NCBI GenBank assembly: GCA_943356465.1
Contig: CALREX010000005.1
Coordinates: forward strand, 62,001 to 126,000
Source: Candidatus Peribacteria bacterium
Lineage (GTDB): Bacteria; Patescibacteriota; Gracilibacteria; UBA1369; LOWO2-01-FULL-3
Length of the DNA: 64,000 bases
Reading direction: 5' to 3'
Shown here: in pieces, positions 57,205 through 64,000 of the stretch
Layout of the letters: each line of letters opens with the position of its first letter
How positions within the stretch are numbered: position 1 is the stretch's first letter
Notes under the pieces: model-generated
Databases searched by the model: none
Seen by the model: only the letters and a program-made list of their open reading frames with translations
Told to the model about the DNA's origin: nothing
Made by a program: the position numbers and the translations under genes

Positions 57205-59412
57205 TTAGTGTTTTTTTACTCTGCGAACTGAGGACGTGCCATCTACAAGATCATCGTCGATGCCATTGCTATAATTTGATTGTGTAACCGTTCCTCCTGT
57301 TTTAGGGGCAGCTCCTTCTGTCAAAGTAGCTTTTCTTGAGAGATTATATCTGCCTTGATCGTCAACCTGCATCAGTTTTACCTTTATCGGATCGCCTAAT
57401 TTCACTACGTCTTCAACTTTATTTACTCTCTTTGCATCAAGCTCTGAAATGTGAACCAATCCTTCTTTTCCCGGAACAAATTCAACAAATGCACCAAAGT
57501 CCATAATTCTTGTGACTTTTCCATCAAATGTATCCCCGACTTTTGGAATATATGTGATTTTACCAATCCAATCCAAAGCTTTGTTTCCCTTTTCCTGATC
57601 CGGAGCTGTGATTGTGATAATTCCTTCGTCACTGATATCCATCTCAACATCACATTCCGCAGTGATTCTTTGAATTGTTTCACCACCTTTTCCGATAATA
57701 ACTCTGATCATATCAGGGTCAACTTTTACAGTCATTATAAGCGGAGCATATTTTGAAAGCACTTTTCTTGGTTCCGGCAATGCCTCAACCATCTTAGCCA
57801 TGATGAAATCACGACCTTCTTTGGCTTGTGCAAGCGCATTTTTAAGCAATTCAATTTGTAATCCTTTAATCTTGATATCCATTTGAAGAGCTGTGATTCC
57901 GTCACGTGTTCCTGTGACTTTGAAATCCATATCTCCTGCAAAATCTTCCATTCCTTGAATGTCTGACAAGATTTTATAAGCACCTGTTTCTTTGTCGGAA
58001 ACAAGTCCCATAGCGATTCCGGCAACCGGTTTTTTGATAGGTACACCCGCGCACATAAGTGAAAGCGTAGATCCGCAGACAGAAGCCATTGAGCTTGAAC
58101 CATTACATTTGATAATTTCTGAAACCAACCACATTGTATATGGGAATACTTCTTTTTCAGGAAGTACAGGAAGTAGAGCTCTTTCAGCTAAATCCCCGTG
58201 TCCGATTTCACGTCTGTTTGGACCGCTCATACGTTTGATTTCTCCTGTTGCGTACGATGGAAAGTGATAATGATGCATGTAGTGCTTCACTTTATCTTTA
58301 TCCATTGTGTCAACGATTTGGGCGTCAGTAGGCCCTCCAAGCGTTGTGATTGTTAAAGCTGTAGTTTCCCCTCTTTGGAAAATTGCTGATCCATGAGTTC
58401 TTGGCAAAACATCCAAAACGATACTGATAGGACGTACTTCTGTAAGGCGTCTACCGTCCAAACGAATTTCTTTTTCAAGAATATTTTTTCTCATATTCTT
58501 CTCCATCAATTTGTTTAGAATTTCTGCGATTTCTTTTTGTGAATATGTTTTTTCTTCTATTTCTTTTGCAAAGTGTGCGAAAAGCTTGTCTTCGATTGCA
58601 TGAATTTTAGTTTTTACTTCTTTTTTTGTTGTTCCGGAGATTGAATTTAATTCTTCAACTGAAACTTGTTCTGCAACTTTTGCTATGAGCTCCTCGTTTG
58701 CAACGTGTAAAACAGGAAGTATTTTTGTGATTTCAAATCCTTTCACGTAATCCAATTGGAATTGGCATATTTCTTTGATATATTTGTGAGCTTCCGCAAG
58801 CGCCTCAAGTACGATTTCTTCAGTAACTTCTTTCATTCCCGCTTCAACCATTGTGATGGCATCAAGCGTTCCTGCAACGATCAAATTCATTTGACCTTCC
58901 TCACATTCCTGGTATGTAGGGTTGATAATAATTTTTCCATCTTTGTATCCTACTCTGACCGCACCTAGAGGTCCTTCAAATGGCGCACCACTCATCATAA
59001 GTGCTACCGAGGCTGCATTCATAGCCGTTGTAGCCGGATCCACTTCAAGATCTGCTGAAAGAGCACTACATATAAGTTGTACTTCATTTGTTGTCCCTTT
59101 TGGAAAAAGCGGACGAACTGGTCTGTCGATCATTCTTGAGATCAAGATCGCATTTTCTGAAGGTCTTCCTTCACGTTTAATAAAACGGCTTCCTTTGATT
59201 TTTCCTGCCGCATACATATTTTCTTCGTAATCGACTGTCATAGGGAAAAAATCCGCTCCTTCCAGTCCTTTTTCATTCATCAAAGCATTCGCCATGATAA
59301 CTGTGTCTCCAAGAGAAACAACAGCACATCCGTTTGCATACGACGAAATTGGGGAATTCGTGATCTTAAATTCTCTCCCCGCGAGAGTCATAACACTTGT
59401 TTTTGGTTCCAT
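57205..59412 (-). CDS. pnp: Polyribonucleotide nucleotidyltransferase (PNPase)
   Basis: 735 residues. Two RNase PH-like domains (N-terminal FFPMTVDYEENMYAAGKIKGSRFIKREGRPSE; C-terminal RREIGHGDLAERAL and DKETGAYKILSDIQGMEDFAGDMDFKVTGT with catalytic Asp residues), a helical linker, KH domain with GKGGETIQRI (about 560-615) and S1 domain GDTFDGKVTRIMDFGAFVEF (about 620-690). Phosphorolytic 3'-5' RNA decay. It lies downstream of rpsO in the same direction, the conserved rpsO-pnp order. Confidence 0.98.
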   Translation of the reverse strand: MEPKTSVMTLAGREFKITNSPISSYANGCAVVSLGDTVIMANALMNEKGLEGADFFPMTVDYEENMYAAGKIKGSRFIKREGRPSENAILISRMIDRPVRPLFPKGTTNEVQLICSALSADLEVDPATTAMNAASVALMMSGAPFEGPLGAVRVGYKDGKIIINPTYQECEEGQMNLIVAGTLDAITMVEAGMKEVTEEIVLEALAEAHKYIKEICQFQLDYVKGFEITKILPVLHVANEELIAKVAEQVSVEELNSISGTTKKEVKTKIHAIEDKLFAHFAKEIEEKTYSQKEIAEILNKLMEKNMRKNILEKEIRLDGRRLTEVRPISIVLDVLPRTHGSAIFQRGETTALTITTLGGPTDAQIVDTMDKDKVKHYMHHYHFPSYATGEIKRMSGPNRREIGHGDLAERALLPVLPEKEVFPYTMWLVSEIIKCNGSSSMASVCGSTLSLMCAGVPIKKPVAGIAMGLVSDKETGAYKILSDIQGMEDFAGDMDFKVTGTRDGITALQMDIKIKGLQIELLKNALAQAKEGRDFIMAKMVEALPEPRKVLSKYAPLIMTVKVDPDMIRVIIGKGGETIQRITAECDVEMDISDEGIITITAPDQEKGNKALDWIGKITYIPKVGDTFDGKVTRIMDFGAFVEFVPGKEGLVHISELDAKRVNKVEDVVKLGDPIKVKLMQVDDQGRYNLSRKATLTEGAAPKTGGTVTQSNYSNGIDDDLVDGTSSVRRVKKH

Positions 59413-59418
59413 ATTTTT

Positions 59419-59446
59419 TTGGGTTATGGAGATATATAATACCCAA
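59419..59446 (-). promoter_or_regulatory. Hairpin just upstream of the pnp start
   Basis: On the minus strand TTGGGT...ACCCAA can pair across about 16 bases, ending six bases before the pnp ATG. Such a hairpin could block ribosome entry; there is no Shine-Dalgarno site. Six pairs only, so confidence is modest. Confidence 0.4.
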
Positions 59447-59451
59447 GTTGG

Positions 59452-59481
59452 AACCTTCCTTAAGTTACAAGGTTTAAGGAA
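59452..59481 (-). promoter_or_regulatory. Two mutually exclusive hairpins between rpsO and pnp
   Basis: An 8-bp stem TTCCTTAA (59456-59463) / TTAAGGAA (59474-59481) competes with a 6-bp stem AACCTT (59452-59457) / AAGGTT (59469-59474). In other bacteria the rpsO-pnp spacer carries an RNase III or PNPase control hairpin. No T run follows, so it is not a terminator. Confidence 0.45.
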
Positions 59482-59579
59482 ACGAGTATTCGTTTGCTTG
59501 AATCTTGCTACTTAACCGAAGGACTTCCTGACTTAGGTTTGACTAAAAATTTTAAAGAACGTTTTCCCTTTTTATCGGA

Positions 59580-59843
59580 TTACTTTCTTAGCTTCAATTC
59601 TTTCAGAATTTTCTCGTAAGCATCTTTGTCATGGAGTCTCATGTAGTTTAGGTGTTTTCTCCTTTTTCCTACAAGTCCGATGAGACCTCTCCTTGAGTGA
59701 TCGTCCTTTGCATGTGCTTCAAGGTGACCTGAAAGTTCATTGATTCTCTCTGTCAAAACTGCTATTTGCACTCTTGACGAACCAGTGTCTTTTTCGTGTA
59801 CACCATATTTTCCAATGAGGACTTTTTTCTTTGCTCTATCCAT
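59580..59843 (-). CDS. rpsO: 30S ribosomal protein S15
   Basis: 87 residues, typical length. Motifs HEKDTGSSRVQIAVLTERINELSGHLEAHAKDDHSRRGLIGLVGKRRKHLNYM are near-perfect S15, with the rRNA-binding DHSRRGL loop. Binds 16S rRNA early in 30S assembly. Upstream of pnp with a structured 167-base spacer. Confidence 0.98.
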   Translation of the reverse strand: MDRAKKKVLIGKYGVHEKDTGSSRVQIAVLTERINELSGHLEAHAKDDHSRRGLIGLVGKRRKHLNYMRLHDKDAYEKILKELKLRK

Positions 59844-59901
59844 GATTTTCGAGTAAAAATGTATATAAAATTGATAGCGGATGTTAGTTTACACAAAAAA
59901 A

Positions 59902-59929
59902 TTGATTTTGGCAAGAGTTAATGTAAAAT
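59902..59929 (+). promoter_or_regulatory. Promoter giving a probably leaderless mRNA for the 59937 gene
   Basis: TTGATT (59902-59907), 16-bp spacer and TAAAAT (59924-59929). Normal spacing puts the transcription start at about 59936-59937, on the ATG itself. Confidence 0.6.
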
Positions 59930-59936
59930 GATCTCC

Positions 59937-60875
59937 ATGGACTATAAAAAAGTTATCGTAGATTCGTGGATTTACACTCAGAGCAATAAGAAGCTAATCG
60001 TCTGGTTTGGCTTTATTCCATCAATATTAACAACTACTGTAGGTATAGGGTATATCGCCTATCAGATTTTTGCATTCAAAAAATCTTATATTTTCGGAGA
60101 CGAACAAGGCAGCGCCCTTAAAGATGTTATTACTTTTATATGGGATTTTATTCATACTCATCTTACTTGGACGGTTCCGCTTGTTGTGGTGCTTGTAATT
60201 TTTGGTGTTTTTTATTTTCTTTTTCCAACTCTTGCAAGGGCGGCATCACTTCAAATGATAGCAAGACAGAGGAACGGACAAGAAGCTTCCATCGGAACAG
60301 GTTTAAAATATGGAATAATGTCTTTTTTGCAATTGTTTGAATACCATATGGTTATCAAGACATTTTCCTTTTTCTCTTTACTGATAGAGATGTCATTTGT
60401 GGTCAGAAATCTTGGTCCTGTTATGTTTAAGCTTTTGTTACCAGTTTTCCTACTGATGATAATAATAAGTTTCGTGCTTATGCTGCTTTTCACATATGCT
60501 GATTTTTTTATTGTTATAGATGGAAAAGGTGTTTTTGATTCCATGAAGGCCAGTGCGAAATTGGTTGTTTTAAGCTGGAAACACACTTTTTTGATAACTA
60601 TTCTTATGATACTTATAGGCGTAAGAGTGTTTATACAAGCCGTGATGGTCTTCACCATTCCTGCTCTTATTATTGCGATTACCGGATATATTGCGACGGT
60701 TACCCTGCCGATTACAGGACTGCTTATAGGTGGAATTGTCGGCTTGATATGCCTGTTTTTGGCATCTTATCTAAACGGGGTTATTGATATTTTTTCATAT
60801 ACTGTTTGGACATATACCTTCCTGGATTTGACTTCCGAGAAACATCTTTCCGCTAGAGAGGCTGTAAATGAGTAA
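59937..60875 (+). CDS. Polytopic membrane protein of unknown function
   Basis: 312 residues from ATG 59937 (MDYKKVIVDSWIYTQSNKKLIVW); an upstream ATG at 59928 falls inside the -10 box and is rejected. About five or six membrane segments, starting at residues 22-42 and 80-105, with further ones in the second half; helices 4-6 are long and rich in Ile/Leu. The layout, with a short polar segment in each half (DSMKASAKLVVLSWKH; EKHLSAREAVNE at the end), resembles DUF-type glycerophosphodiester phosphodiesterase membrane-domain relatives, a weak match. Function not assigned. It faces away from rpsO. Confidence 0.72.
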   Translation: MDYKKVIVDSWIYTQSNKKLIVWFGFIPSILTTTVGIGYIAYQIFAFKKSYIFGDEQGSALKDVITFIWDFIHTHLTWTVPLVVVLVIFGVFYFLFPTLARAASLQMIARQRNGQEASIGTGLKYGIMSFLQLFEYHMVIKTFSFFSLLIEMSFVVRNLGPVMFKLLLPVFLLMIIISFVLMLLFTYADFFIVIDGKGVFDSMKASAKLVVLSWKHTFLITILMILIGVRVFIQAVMVFTIPALIIAITGYIATVTLPITGLLIGGIVGLICLFLASYLNGVIDIFSYTVWTYTFLDLTSEKHLSAREAVNE

Positions 60876-60895
60876 AAATTGGCTTGCCTTAAGGT

Positions 60896-60924
60896 TTGAC
60901 GTTTTGGTGTTTTTGTTGTATAAT
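60896..60924 (+). promoter_or_regulatory. Sigma70-type promoter for the PAS protein gene
   Basis: TTGACG (60896-60901), 17-bp spacer and TATAAT (60919-60924), 32 bases before the ATG. Confidence 0.75.
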
Positions 60925-60955
60925 AGATGTGTGAAAATAAAAATAAACCGTATAA

Positions 60956-61621
60956 ATGATTCATTTGTCACAGAATAAAAAAATAGCGTTTTCTGCTTTC
61001 GGCTTGTTTCTTGTGTCATTTGCGATGATGGCTTTATTCCTGAGAAATAGTGGTGAACTTGGCCAAGGGGAAGCCAATGTTTTAAATGCTCAAGAATCAG
61101 CCATCGTTCACCTTACGGATGATGGAAAGGCTGATTATGTTAAAAGTATAGGAGCTACTAATGATCCTCTTGTTGTTATAAATGCGGAAGGGAGCGTAGA
61201 GTACTCAAACGGAGCATTTTGCAGTATGATTGCTGTAAAATGTGAAAAATTTCATAATGTTTTGTTTTTCGATTTTATAAATTCGAAAGATCTTTCCGGT
61301 TTTGTTTCAATTCATGGAAAACTTTTGCAAACCGGAGAAAAAATTGACGGTATAGGGCCGTTTAGACTACTGAAAGGTAAACGTGAAATTATAGTTTTGT
61401 TTGATGCAAAACCTCTACTTAAGGACGGAAAAGTTTTTGCAGTTTCTCTCTATGCAAAGGATATTACAAATAAAGTGAAAGAACTTAATAAAGAAAAAGG
61501 GGCAACTACTGAAAACAATCAAGAAAATCAAAATTCGAATTGGATTGAAAATATTTATCCCAATTTAAAGGAGATAAAAGATAATATGGATATTAAATTA
61601 ATGGTGAATAAGCTGGGCTAA
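60956..61621 (+). CDS. Membrane-anchored PAS-like sensory domain protein
   Basis: 221 residues. N-terminal membrane helix (about 9-28), then a PAS-like domain: DPLVVINAEGSVEYSNGAFCSMIAVKCEKFHNVLFFDFINSKD ... GIGPFRLLKGKREIIVLFDAKPLLKDGKVFAVSLYAKDITNKVKE. The terminal DITNKVKE resembles the end of PAS domains that normally lead into a kinase or cyclase, but here the protein stops after about 45 more residues with an Asn/Gln/Glu-rich tail. There is no output domain, so it may sense for a partner. Followed by an intrinsic terminator. Confidence 0.78.
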   Translation: MIHLSQNKKIAFSAFGLFLVSFAMMALFLRNSGELGQGEANVLNAQESAIVHLTDDGKADYVKSIGATNDPLVVINAEGSVEYSNGAFCSMIAVKCEKFHNVLFFDFINSKDLSGFVSIHGKLLQTGEKIDGIGPFRLLKGKREIIVLFDAKPLLKDGKVFAVSLYAKDITNKVKELNKEKGATTENNQENQNSNWIENIYPNLKEIKDNMDIKLMVNKLG

Positions 61622-61649
61622 AGGCTTTTTCTTGATTGAATACAAATAT

Positions 61650-61676
61650 CCGAGTAGAATTCTGCTTGGTTTTTTT
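61650..61676 (+). terminator. Intrinsic terminator after the PAS gene
   Basis: CCGAGTAGAATTCTGCTTGG folds into a stem of about eight pairs including G/U, with an AATT loop, followed by seven T. It lies 14 bases before the leuS ATG. Confidence 0.75.
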
Positions 61677-61689
61677 AATTTCAAATTTT

Positions 61690-64000
61690 ATGTACCAGGC
61701 ACGAGAAATTGAGCAAAAATGGCAGAAAAAATGGAAAAAAAGTGAACTTTTTAATACAGATCTGAAATCAAAAAAACCGAAATTCTATAATCTTGTGATG
61801 TTTCCATATCCATCAGGAGACAAACTTCACATAGGACATTGGTATAATTTTGCACCTGTAGACAGCTATGGAAGATACATGAGGATGAAAGGATTTAACG
61901 TTCTTCAGCCTATGGGATTTGATAGTTTTGGGCTTCCTGCCGAGAATTATGCTATCAAGACAGGTGTACATCCAAAGATCAGTATCTCCAAAAATATTGA
62001 GAAAATGATTACTCAGCTCACGGAAATGGGAGCGATGTGGGATTGGAGTAAAAAAGTCGTAACTTCTTCACCAGAGTATTATAAATGGACTCAGTGGATT
62101 TTCTGTAAACTTTATGAAAAAGGCTTGGCATACAAAAAAAATGCACCTGTAAACTGGTGTCCTTCATGCCAAACAGTACTTGCTAACGAACAGGTTAAGG
62201 ATGGAACTTGTGACAGATGCAGAAGTGAGGTTACAAAAAAAGATCTTAGCCAATGGTTTTTCAAAATAAGTGATTATGCTGATAAACTTTTGGATTACGA
62301 AGGATTAGATTGGCCGGAAAAGACAATCTTGATGCAGAAAGATTGGATTGGAAAAAGTGAAGGATGTAATATAAATTTTCCACTTGAAGACAACAGCGAC
62401 ATTTTGACTTGTTATACGACTCGTGCGGATACGATTCATAGTGTGACATTTGTAGTTATTGCTCCCGAACATCCGCTTGTAGATGAGCTTGTTAAAGGTA
62501 CAAAATACGAGAAGGAGGTTTCTGATATGCGTAAAAAAATCAACAAACAAACTCTCATAGAAAGAGCTTCTGTGAGCGGAAAAGATAAGCTTGGATGTTT
62601 TCTTGGAAAATATGTTATCAACCCAGTAAATGGAGAAAAAATTCCTGTTTATATGGCCAGTTTTGTTTTGATGTATGGGACAGGAGTTGTAATGGCTGAT
62701 GCACATGATCAGAGAGATTTTGAATTTGCGAGAAAGCATAATATCCCGCTTAAGTTTGTGATTTCCAAGGATGGAAATGAGATAAATCCCGATGATTTTG
62801 AAGGTGCTTACACTGAAGATGGAATTTTATTTAATTCAGGGAAATTTAGCGGAATGAATAACCGCGAGGCTTTGCCTAAAATAATGAATTATATTGAAGA
62901 AAAAAGGCTCGGCAATAAAACTATAAATTTCAAACTTCGTGACTGGCTTCTTTCACGACAACGATATTGGGGCGCACCGATTCCTATTGTTTACTGCAAT
63001 AAATGTGGAGAAGTTTTGGTTCCTGAAAAAAATCTACCCGTGAAATTACCTGACGACATAGATTTTGCTCCAAGTGGAGACGGCAAATCACCTCTTGAAA
63101 AACATGACGGTTTCAAAAATTGTAAATGTCCGAAATGTGGAGGAAAAGCTACTCGAGAAGTTGATACTATGGATACTTTTGTGTGTAGCAGTTGGTATTA
63201 TTTGAGATATCCTTGTCATGATTTTGATGATAAGCCGTTTGATAAGGCGACTTTAAAAAAATGGCTTCCTATAGACATGTATTGTGGTGGACCAGAGCAT
63301 GCTTGTATGCATCTTTTGTATGCGCGTTTTATTAATATGGTTTTAAGCGACCTTGGTTATGTGCCTTTCAAAGAACCTTTCAGAAAGCTCGTGCACCAAG
63401 GAATGATTACGAAAGATGGCGCTAAGATGAGTAAATCCAAAGGAAATGTCGTTAGTCCTGATAAATTTGTTGAAAAATATGGAAGTGATGTTTTCAGGAT
63501 GTACTTGATGTTTATGGGACCTTTTACTGACGGCGGCGACTGGAATGATAAGGGAATTACCGGTATTGCAAGATTTGTAGAAAGATTTTGGAATTTGATA
63601 AATGAAGGAAGTGAAAAAGTTTCAGATAAGGATTTGCTGAAGAAAAATTTGCATAAACTTATAAAAAAAGTTGGAATTGATATTGATAGTTTTCATTTTA
63701 ATACTGCGGTTTCCGCGTTTATGGAATTTTTGAATTTTGCTGTAAAAAATGGAATCGATGCAAAATCTAAAAAAGTTTTGGTGCAATTGATTGCACCTAT
63801 GGCCCCTCATCTTGCCGAAGAATGTTTTGAAGTTTTGGGAGGAAAATATAGTGTTGTTGACAGCAAATGGCCGGAATATGAAGAAAAATTAACTATCGAT
63901 GATAGTGTAAAAATTGGCGTGCAGGTAAATGGAAAAATTCGCGGAGAAGTTGAGATTTCAAAAGATGCTAGTAAAGAGGAAGCCCTTGATGCAGCGCGTA
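61690..64000 (+). CDS. leuS: Leucyl-tRNA synthetase, 5' part
   Basis: 770 residues are visible; the frame is open to the end of the window, so the C-terminus is missing. Start MYQAREIEQKWQKKWKKSELF. Class I motif HIGH at residues 47-50 (PYPSGDKLHIGHWYNF), the zinc-type region NWCPSCQTVLANEQVKDGTCDRC, the editing domain (TTRADTIHSVTFVVIAPEHP; GTGVVMADAHDQRDFEFA), a second CNKCG...CPKCGG pair, the DTFVCSSWYYLRYP block and KMSKS at about 579-583. Attaches leucine to tRNA-Leu with post-transfer editing. In the editing site MADAHDQRD replaces the more common AVPAHDQRD. Confidence 0.97.
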   Translation, partial: MYQAREIEQKWQKKWKKSELFNTDLKSKKPKFYNLVMFPYPSGDKLHIGHWYNFAPVDSYGRYMRMKGFNVLQPMGFDSFGLPAENYAIKTGVHPKISISKNIEKMITQLTEMGAMWDWSKKVVTSSPEYYKWTQWIFCKLYEKGLAYKKNAPVNWCPSCQTVLANEQVKDGTCDRCRSEVTKKDLSQWFFKISDYADKLLDYEGLDWPEKTILMQKDWIGKSEGCNINFPLEDNSDILTCYTTRADTIHSVTFVVIAPEHPLVDELVKGTKYEKEVSDMRKKINKQTLIERASVSGKDKLGCFLGKYVINPVNGEKIPVYMASFVLMYGTGVVMADAHDQRDFEFARKHNIPLKFVISKDGNEINPDDFEGAYTEDGILFNSGKFSGMNNREALPKIMNYIEEKRLGNKTINFKLRDWLLSRQRYWGAPIPIVYCNKCGEVLVPEKNLPVKLPDDIDFAPSGDGKSPLEKHDGFKNCKCPKCGGKATREVDTMDTFVCSSWYYLRYPCHDFDDKPFDKATLKKWLPIDMYCGGPEHACMHLLYARFINMVLSDLGYVPFKEPFRKLVHQGMITKDGAKMSKSKGNVVSPDKFVEKYGSDVFRMYLMFMGPFTDGGDWNDKGITGIARFVERFWNLINEGSEKVSDKDLLKKNLHKLIKKVGIDIDSFHFNTAVSAFMEFLNFAVKNGIDAKSKKVLVQLIAPMAPHLAEECFEVLGGKYSVVDSKWPEYEEKLTIDDSVKIGVQVNGKIRGEVEISKDASKEEALDAAR

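Noticed and set aside
61650-61676. T-box or leader-peptide control of leuS
   Set aside because: The hairpin is a plain terminator at the end of the PAS gene, only 14 bases before leuS; no specifier or T-box sequence is present.

Overview
The window is a gene-dense stretch of AT-rich bacterial chromosome. It looks like a member of the Candidate Phyla Radiation (Patescibacteria). This is inferred from three things: very short intergenic gaps with tail-to-tail overlaps, core information genes mixed with many small orphan envelope proteins, and Cys-rich zinc-ribbon proteins of a kind I associate with these genomes. TGA is a genuine stop here (for example the dcd/thyA ATGA overlap), so this is not one of the lineages that read TGA as glycine. 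Almost no start codon has a Shine-Dalgarno sequence. Many starts lie a short distance after a recognisable -10 box, and one (59937) coincides with the predicted transcription start.

Layout. 1-6.4 kb: end of DNA polymerase X, a lipoprotein, a GT4 glycosyltransferase, dnaX, ligA (convergent) and two small orphans. 6.4-13.2 kb: sortase, an unusual membrane-tailed Rel/SpoT enzyme, ychF, a type I dehydroquinase, a tiny lipoprotein, the ribosome hibernation factor and an SLH-cupredoxin surface protein. 13.2-19.9 kb: a giant divergent glutamate-synthase-like protein (1965 residues) and a YrbL-like kinase-fold protein. 19.9-20.7 kb: a type II toxin-antitoxin pair bracketed by a 12-bp direct repeat of the 3' end of tRNA-Phe. 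20.7-28.1 kb: an orphan gene, M29 aminopeptidase, DsbA-like thioredoxin, then a mnmA-ispG-dcd-thyA-folA run. 28.1-34.2 kb: HtrA protease under a CIRCE operator, a DUF1624 membrane protein, pseudouridine synthase, a lone receiver domain, a YhiN-type flavoprotein, an MFS transporter and a Gmad2 protein. 34.2-39.0 kb: argH, a CodA-like amidohydrolase, glycerate kinase and hydroxypyruvate/glyoxylate reductase. 39.1-48.7 kb: a BCAT-like aminotransferase with a long N-terminal extension, typA, rhlE, a divergent aspartokinase with a small partner, a cytoplasmic metallophosphoesterase and a P-loop protein. 48.7-57 kb: two Cys-rich zinc-ribbon proteins, mgtA, orphans, a cold-shock protein, a PP2C phosphatase fusion and a frameshifted RhuM-Fic gene. 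57-64 kb: tRNA-Gly, pnp, rpsO, a polytopic membrane protein, a membrane-anchored PAS protein and the start of leuS.

How they work together. Two kinds of gene are interleaved. Ordinary housekeeping genes sit in tight runs: replication, tRNA charging and modification, dTMP synthesis from dCTP, RNA decay, stress response. Between them lie long, highly divergent genes, several preceded by their own promoter or a longer gap: the GltB-like, BCAT-like and aspartokinase-like enzymes, the PP2C fusion, the metallophosphoesterase and several orphans. The divergent nitrogen and amino-acid enzymes keep most family signature residues but are far from typical relatives. They are the most interesting material here.

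No stretch longer than 300 bases lacks a gene. I saw no CRISPR array, rRNA, insertion sequence or phage structural gene.
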